From: Achromobacter seleniivolatilans
Lineage (GTDB): Bacteria; Pseudomonadota; Gammaproteobacteria; Burkholderiales; Burkholderiaceae_B
Length of the DNA: 64,000 nucleotides
Assembly: GCF_030864005.1 (NCBI RefSeq)
Contig: NZ_CP132976.1
Coordinates: 4,712,001 to 4,776,000, forward strand
Direction: 5' to 3'
Shown here: piece after piece, positions 60,844-64,000 of the stretch
Numbering within the stretch: the stretch's first letter is position 1
Layout: each line of letters begins with the position of its first letter
Program-made: the position numbers and the translations under genes
The notes under the pieces: generated by a model
What the model saw: the letters and a program-made list of their open reading frames with translations, nothing else
The model's database searches: none
Told to the model about the DNA's origin: nothing

Positions 60844-61770
60844 TCAGCCTGCGGCGCGCTGCGCCTGATAGACCTGAAGGTGCGAATAGGCAACCCGCAG
60901 ATACGTTGCATCCACGCCCAGCGTGCGTGCGCGATGAACCATGTCGCCCACGATGTGATCGGCCTCGACAGGCAGCCCCTGCCGTAGATCGCGGAACATC
61001 GACGCCGTCATGGGTTGGCTGCGGTCGCTAAGCAGCTTTTGCACAAAGGCATCGGCTTCCGGCCGCACCGCGTGGCCAGAAGCTGCGGCCACCGCCTGCG
61101 ACTCTTGCAACAAGCTCAACAAAATACCGATGCCGTCATCGGTGGATGCGATCTGCCCGATCGAGCCGCGCATCAGGCAGGTGGCAGCCGCCAGCGTGGT
61201 CAGCATGACGTACTTTTCCCAGATGTCCTGGTAGATGTCTTCGCTCAGGCGGCTCACGTATTCGCCACCCGCCAGGGCCTGCTCCAGCGCCACGCCACGG
61301 TCGCTGCGCGCCGGGCCGGCGCGTTCGCCGAAGACGATGTTCGCATGCTTGCCCAAGTGCACGACTTCGCCCTCGGCGCCCAGCGTGGCATTGATCTGGC
61401 ACAGCCCGCCCAGCACGCGATGCGGCCCGAACTCGCGGTCCAGCACGTCGTACTGCAACACGCCGTTCATGATGGGCAGCACCGCCGTATCCGGGCCGAC
61501 TGCGGGGCGGATGGCCTCGATGGCGCTGGCCAGGTCATAGGCCTTGCAACTGAGCACAACCACGTCATAGGTGCCTTGCAAGGTCTGCTCGGTCACGACC
61601 TGCGGGTGCAGCGTGGCGTCGCCGAAAGGGCTTTGGATACGCAGACCCTGTTCACGAATCCGTGCCGCGCGCGCTTCGCGCAGCAAGAAGGTCACGTCCG
61701 CGCCCGCCTGAGCAGCGCGTCCGCCAAAATATCCACCGGTGCCGCCAGCACCCAAGAACAACAACCGCAT
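60844..61770 (-). CDS. panE: 2-dehydropantoate 2-reductase family protein
   Basis: This 308-residue enzyme has the NADPH motif MRLLFLGAGGTGGYFGGRAA and the ApbA C-terminal domain with the catalytic lysine region EDIYQDIWEKYVML. It reduces ketopantoate to pantoate for coenzyme A synthesis. Paralogues of this family act on other ketoacids, so the symbol is provisional. It is monocistronic. Confidence 0.82.
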   Translation of the reverse strand: MRLLFLGAGGTGGYFGGRAAQAGADVTFLLREARAARIREQGLRIQSPFGDATLHPQVVTEQTLQGTYDVVVLSCKAYDLASAIEAIRPAVGPDTAVLPIMNGVLQYDVLDREFGPHRVLGGLCQINATLGAEGEVVHLGKHANIVFGERAGPARSDRGVALEQALAGGEYVSRLSEDIYQDIWEKYVMLTTLAAATCLMRGSIGQIASTDDGIGILLSLLQESQAVAAASGHAVRPEADAFVQKLLSDRSQPMTASMFRDLRQGLPVEADHIVGDMVHRARTLGVDATYLRVAYSHLQVYQAQRAAG

Positions 61771-61897
61771 TTGCCTCTCCAGTAGCTACCCGCCTGTGCT
61801 GCGGGCTGATACGGCAATTATGCGCCTGACCCGATGGCTTACATCATGCTGTACGGCTCCGCTGCCCGCTGTGTGGGCGAAAAAATAGCGGCATCGC

Positions 61898-63466
61898 CTA
61901 GTTCAAGAACTTGACCATCACCCACGTCACATCACGGCCGTTTATCTGCGGCATGATCGCCTGATGCATGAAGGTCTGCGAACCCGTGGGGAATTCTTCG
62001 CAGGTCCAACTGCCAGGGTAGGGGCAGGGTTCACCGGAACGCACGCGCGCAGCACTGGCGGCCGTGTCCTGCACCCAATGCCACGTGACGGTCAGGCCTT
62101 GGTAGGCCGGCAAGGCCTCATCCTTGGCGACGATGCACAGGACGTCGCCCTGATCGTCGGCGCGCCATTGGCCTGCACGCGGTGCCGGTTGGCCGCTAGT
62201 AGCCGTATGCGCCCGTTCGGCTTCGGGCGCACGCTGATCAATATCGCGTTGCCAGATAACACGGCCGCGTGTCGTGCCCTGCGGGATGGGCGGCGCGGGT
62301 TCGCCCGCTTTGAAATAGCGGCGGGAGTGGTTCTGTGCGAGCGTGTACCACCAGCCTTCCGAGGGGATCAATTCGCCAACGACAACATGCGTAGGCGTGG
62401 GCTCGATGGCCGGATCGCTTGGTGTAAGACCTCGGATCTCGGGCGAGGGCCAGTCACTGTCGTCGTCGAAACGGGCGAGCCAACGCTGTGTATCGCGCCG
62501 ATTGAAGCGTTCGTTGGGATCGCCGTCCCATTCGCCGGAGCCGATCAAATCCAGTTGAGGATGGCGTATGCGGCGCACCAATCGATTCAGCAGAACCGGC
62601 AGTTCAGGCACACCGTCCTCGACCGGATAAAGGTCTGGTTGCGGACCCAGTTCTATCCATTGCCCGCAACTGAGCGTGTCGATGCGGATGCGCGGATCAT
62701 TGAGATGAGCCACGACGTCTTCGCGTGACACCGAAAGTTTTTCGCGCCAAGTGTCCGAGAGGAAGAATCCCCAGGTCGGTGGGCGGATGCCGGACGGGAG
62801 TTGGGGCGTCAAGGTCATGCCGAAGGTGTCGTCGGTGTCGAGTCCGTAGAAGCATGGCGCGAGCGCGCGGTCCCAGACACTGACTTCCGAACGCATGCCG
62901 AATTCCAATGGGTTGGCCATCGCAAAACCGCTATAGACCTGCGCGGGTTTCAACCGCCCGATTGTGTCCAAAACAAATTCACGCCAAGCGTCCTTGTTGT
63001 CTAGCCACCACTGCCAACGATAGTAGAACTGGATGTAGGAGTAATCGTCCTCCTCTCTGCCCCAATCTGATTGCCGCCAAAGATACGCAGAGTGGGTGGG
63101 CGAACTCTGATGGTTTTTCTCGTCAGTAAAGTTGACGGTGAAGGCCTTGTCCAATGGAGTTTTCCTTGCCCACTCGCGAACATCGCCCAGACGTTTCGAT
63201 CCGTAAGGGTGAGGCCGTTCCGAGTCAGGGTGCGTCGCCACTGTATAGGGATACCCCAGCAGCTTTTCAAACGCCTCGTGAATATCAATCATGTCCAGCG
63301 TGGTCCGTAGAAAGTGCGCTGGATCGTAAGTGAAGTAGAACGTCAGAAATGGCGACATGGATAACTCGAACGACCCATTGTGAATGGCGGTGTTGGGCCA
63401 TTTCTTCAGGTCCTCGATCATGCCTAACAAATCATCATCATCGATCAATGGGCTGCTCGTACTCAT
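61898..63466 (-). CDS. DUF3396 family protein (type VI immunity family), 522 aa
   Basis: This cytoplasmic protein has the DUF3396 region in its first 280 residues (SGFAMANPLEFG; FYGLDTDDTFGM; WGFFLSDTWREKLS). The family is known as immunity proteins of type VI secretion effectors. The C-terminal 200 residues form an extra Trp/Pro-rich domain. Its ATG overlaps the stop of the VRR-NUC gene (ATGA at 63463-63466), the usual effector-immunity order. It should neutralise that nuclease. Confidence 0.8.
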   Translation of the reverse strand: MSTSSPLIDDDDLLGMIEDLKKWPNTAIHNGSFELSMSPFLTFYFTYDPAHFLRTTLDMIDIHEAFEKLLGYPYTVATHPDSERPHPYGSKRLGDVREWARKTPLDKAFTVNFTDEKNHQSSPTHSAYLWRQSDWGREEDDYSYIQFYYRWQWWLDNKDAWREFVLDTIGRLKPAQVYSGFAMANPLEFGMRSEVSVWDRALAPCFYGLDTDDTFGMTLTPQLPSGIRPPTWGFFLSDTWREKLSVSREDVVAHLNDPRIRIDTLSCGQWIELGPQPDLYPVEDGVPELPVLLNRLVRRIRHPQLDLIGSGEWDGDPNERFNRRDTQRWLARFDDDSDWPSPEIRGLTPSDPAIEPTPTHVVVGELIPSEGWWYTLAQNHSRRYFKAGEPAPPIPQGTTRGRVIWQRDIDQRAPEAERAHTATSGQPAPRAGQWRADDQGDVLCIVAKDEALPAYQGLTVTWHWVQDTAASAARVRSGEPCPYPGSWTCEEFPTGSQTFMHQAIMPQINGRDVTWVMVKFLN

Positions 63467-64000
63467 TTTCCCCTCCGAGGAGTCTGCCGACCGTTTTTCG
63501 CCTTTTCATCTGCGTCAGATTTGTATCCCGTGCAATCTTCCGGTACTCGAAGGAGGGCTACCTTCTCTGTGTCTTTGTTCATCAACCGGAGGTAGTCAGT
63601 CATCTGCTTTTTCTTCACCCAATCATTTGGAAACTTGATCTCCACTGCGGCAAACACGTTGCTCACATCGAACGGCTTCTGGCGATACTCCACAATCACC
63701 AGATCAGGGGCCAAGCTCCCCTTGGGCCGAGGCCAGAACGGGAAGTAATCGCTGATCCGTTGCGGCCGAGTAGAGGGCTCTCCCAACATGGCCGCGTACG
63801 TCGTACCGTTGTAATTCGGCTCCGCCTTCAAAGGGCTTTGCCACTCCAGCAAATCGTCCACCGCCTCAAAAACCAACGATGCCGTCGTCTGCTTCAGCAA
63901 GACATCAATCGTGGTTTCGATGACCTCGCCGGGGATCTTCTTGCGGATCCGTCTGGGCACCTTGATGGGTGACTTGAGCGCCCATTGGCACACGGTGCTG
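63463..64000 (-). CDS. VRR-NUC nuclease, probable type VI effector, 5' end outside window
   Basis: The C-terminal 179 residues are present. The frame is open to the window edge, and the GTG at 63993 is probably an internal valine (upstream codons read STVCQW). The VRR-NUC (PD-(D/E)XK) motif is seen in SLAPDLVIVEY and FAAVEIKFPND (D, then E-x-K), followed by QMTDYLRLM. The protein would degrade DNA of rival cells after delivery. The overlapping DUF3396 gene supplies immunity. Whether a PAAR or VgrG-linked domain precedes it cannot be seen. Confidence 0.78.
   Translation of the reverse strand, partial: STVCQWALKSPIKVPRRIRKKIPGEVIETTIDVLLKQTTASLVFEAVDDLLEWQSPLKAEPNYNGTTYAAMLGEPSTRPQRISDYFPFWPRPKGSLAPDLVIVEYRQKPFDVSNVFAAVEIKFPNDWVKKKQMTDYLRLMNKDTEKVALLRVPEDCTGYKSDADEKAKNGRQTPRRGK

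Noticed and set aside
1..64000. tRNA genes, CRISPR arrays or an integrase marking a classical genomic island
   Set aside because: Scanning by eye found no cloverleaf, no regular repeat-spacer series and no integrase gene, so the island is defined only by base composition and gene content.

Overview
The window looks like a chromosomal stretch of a high-GC betaproteobacterium of the family Alcaligenaceae, most likely Achromobacter or a close Bordetella relative. The evidence is the strong GC bias at third codon positions, three Bug/TctC-type periplasmic binding proteins, lysine/alanine-rich histone-H1-like tails on two proteins, a FecI-FecR-TonB iron cassette, and many uptake systems for organic and amino acids. 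This assignment rests on gene content, not on any database search.

Layout. Bases 1-3007: end of a leucine-degradation operon (3-methylcrotonyl-CoA carboxylase beta and alpha subunits). 3.1-10.8 kb: an MFS exporter and a run of small or poorly known genes (zinc-ribbon membrane protein, cupin, exported protein, YkvA-type protein, a 46-residue membrane peptide). 10.8-15.05 kb: TonB-dependent siderophore receptor, FecR-type anti-sigma factor and FecI-type sigma factor behind a perfect Fur-box-like palindrome. 15.1-24.6 kb: a visibly foreign, lower-GC island with DUF2971 and FRG-domain proteins, broken genes, an inverted-repeat element, and a tightly overlapping three-gene operon (small HTH regulator, 1050-residue adenine-type DNA methyltransferase, PD-(D/E)XK-like nuclease) that reads as an unusual restriction-modification or defence system. 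The right edge of the island carries a decayed copy of the 3' end of argD, and an intact argD lies 6.7 kb further on.

24.65-29.5 kb: a regulon-like cluster of two Bug receptors, an M24-fold enzyme, a GAF protein and a LysR regulator. The same 16-bp sequence lies before both ends of the cluster. 29.6-31.1 kb: a wHTH-Fic protein behind an array of regularly spaced half-sites. 31.2-41.3 kb: argD, a third Bug receptor, a complete polar amino-acid ABC transporter next to a D-threonine-aldolase-like enzyme, and a TAXI-TRAP transporter. 41.5-48.3 kb: smg, gluQ, a large DUF2157/GDYXXLXY membrane protein and topB. 48.5-52 kb: a NitT/TauT-type ABC transporter with a short-chain dehydrogenase. 52-54.4 kb: a lone acetolactate synthase large subunit divergent from an Lrp-family regulator.

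54.4-61.8 kb: bestrophin-like channel, a SET-domain protein with a long H1-like tail, an FMN riboswitch before ribB, a TetR regulator and several small metabolic enzymes. 61.9-64.0 kb: a DUF3396 (type VI immunity family) gene overlapping the end of a VRR-NUC nuclease gene, which looks like a type VI secretion effector-immunity pair cut by the window edge. No tRNA, rRNA, CRISPR array or complete insertion sequence was recognised.
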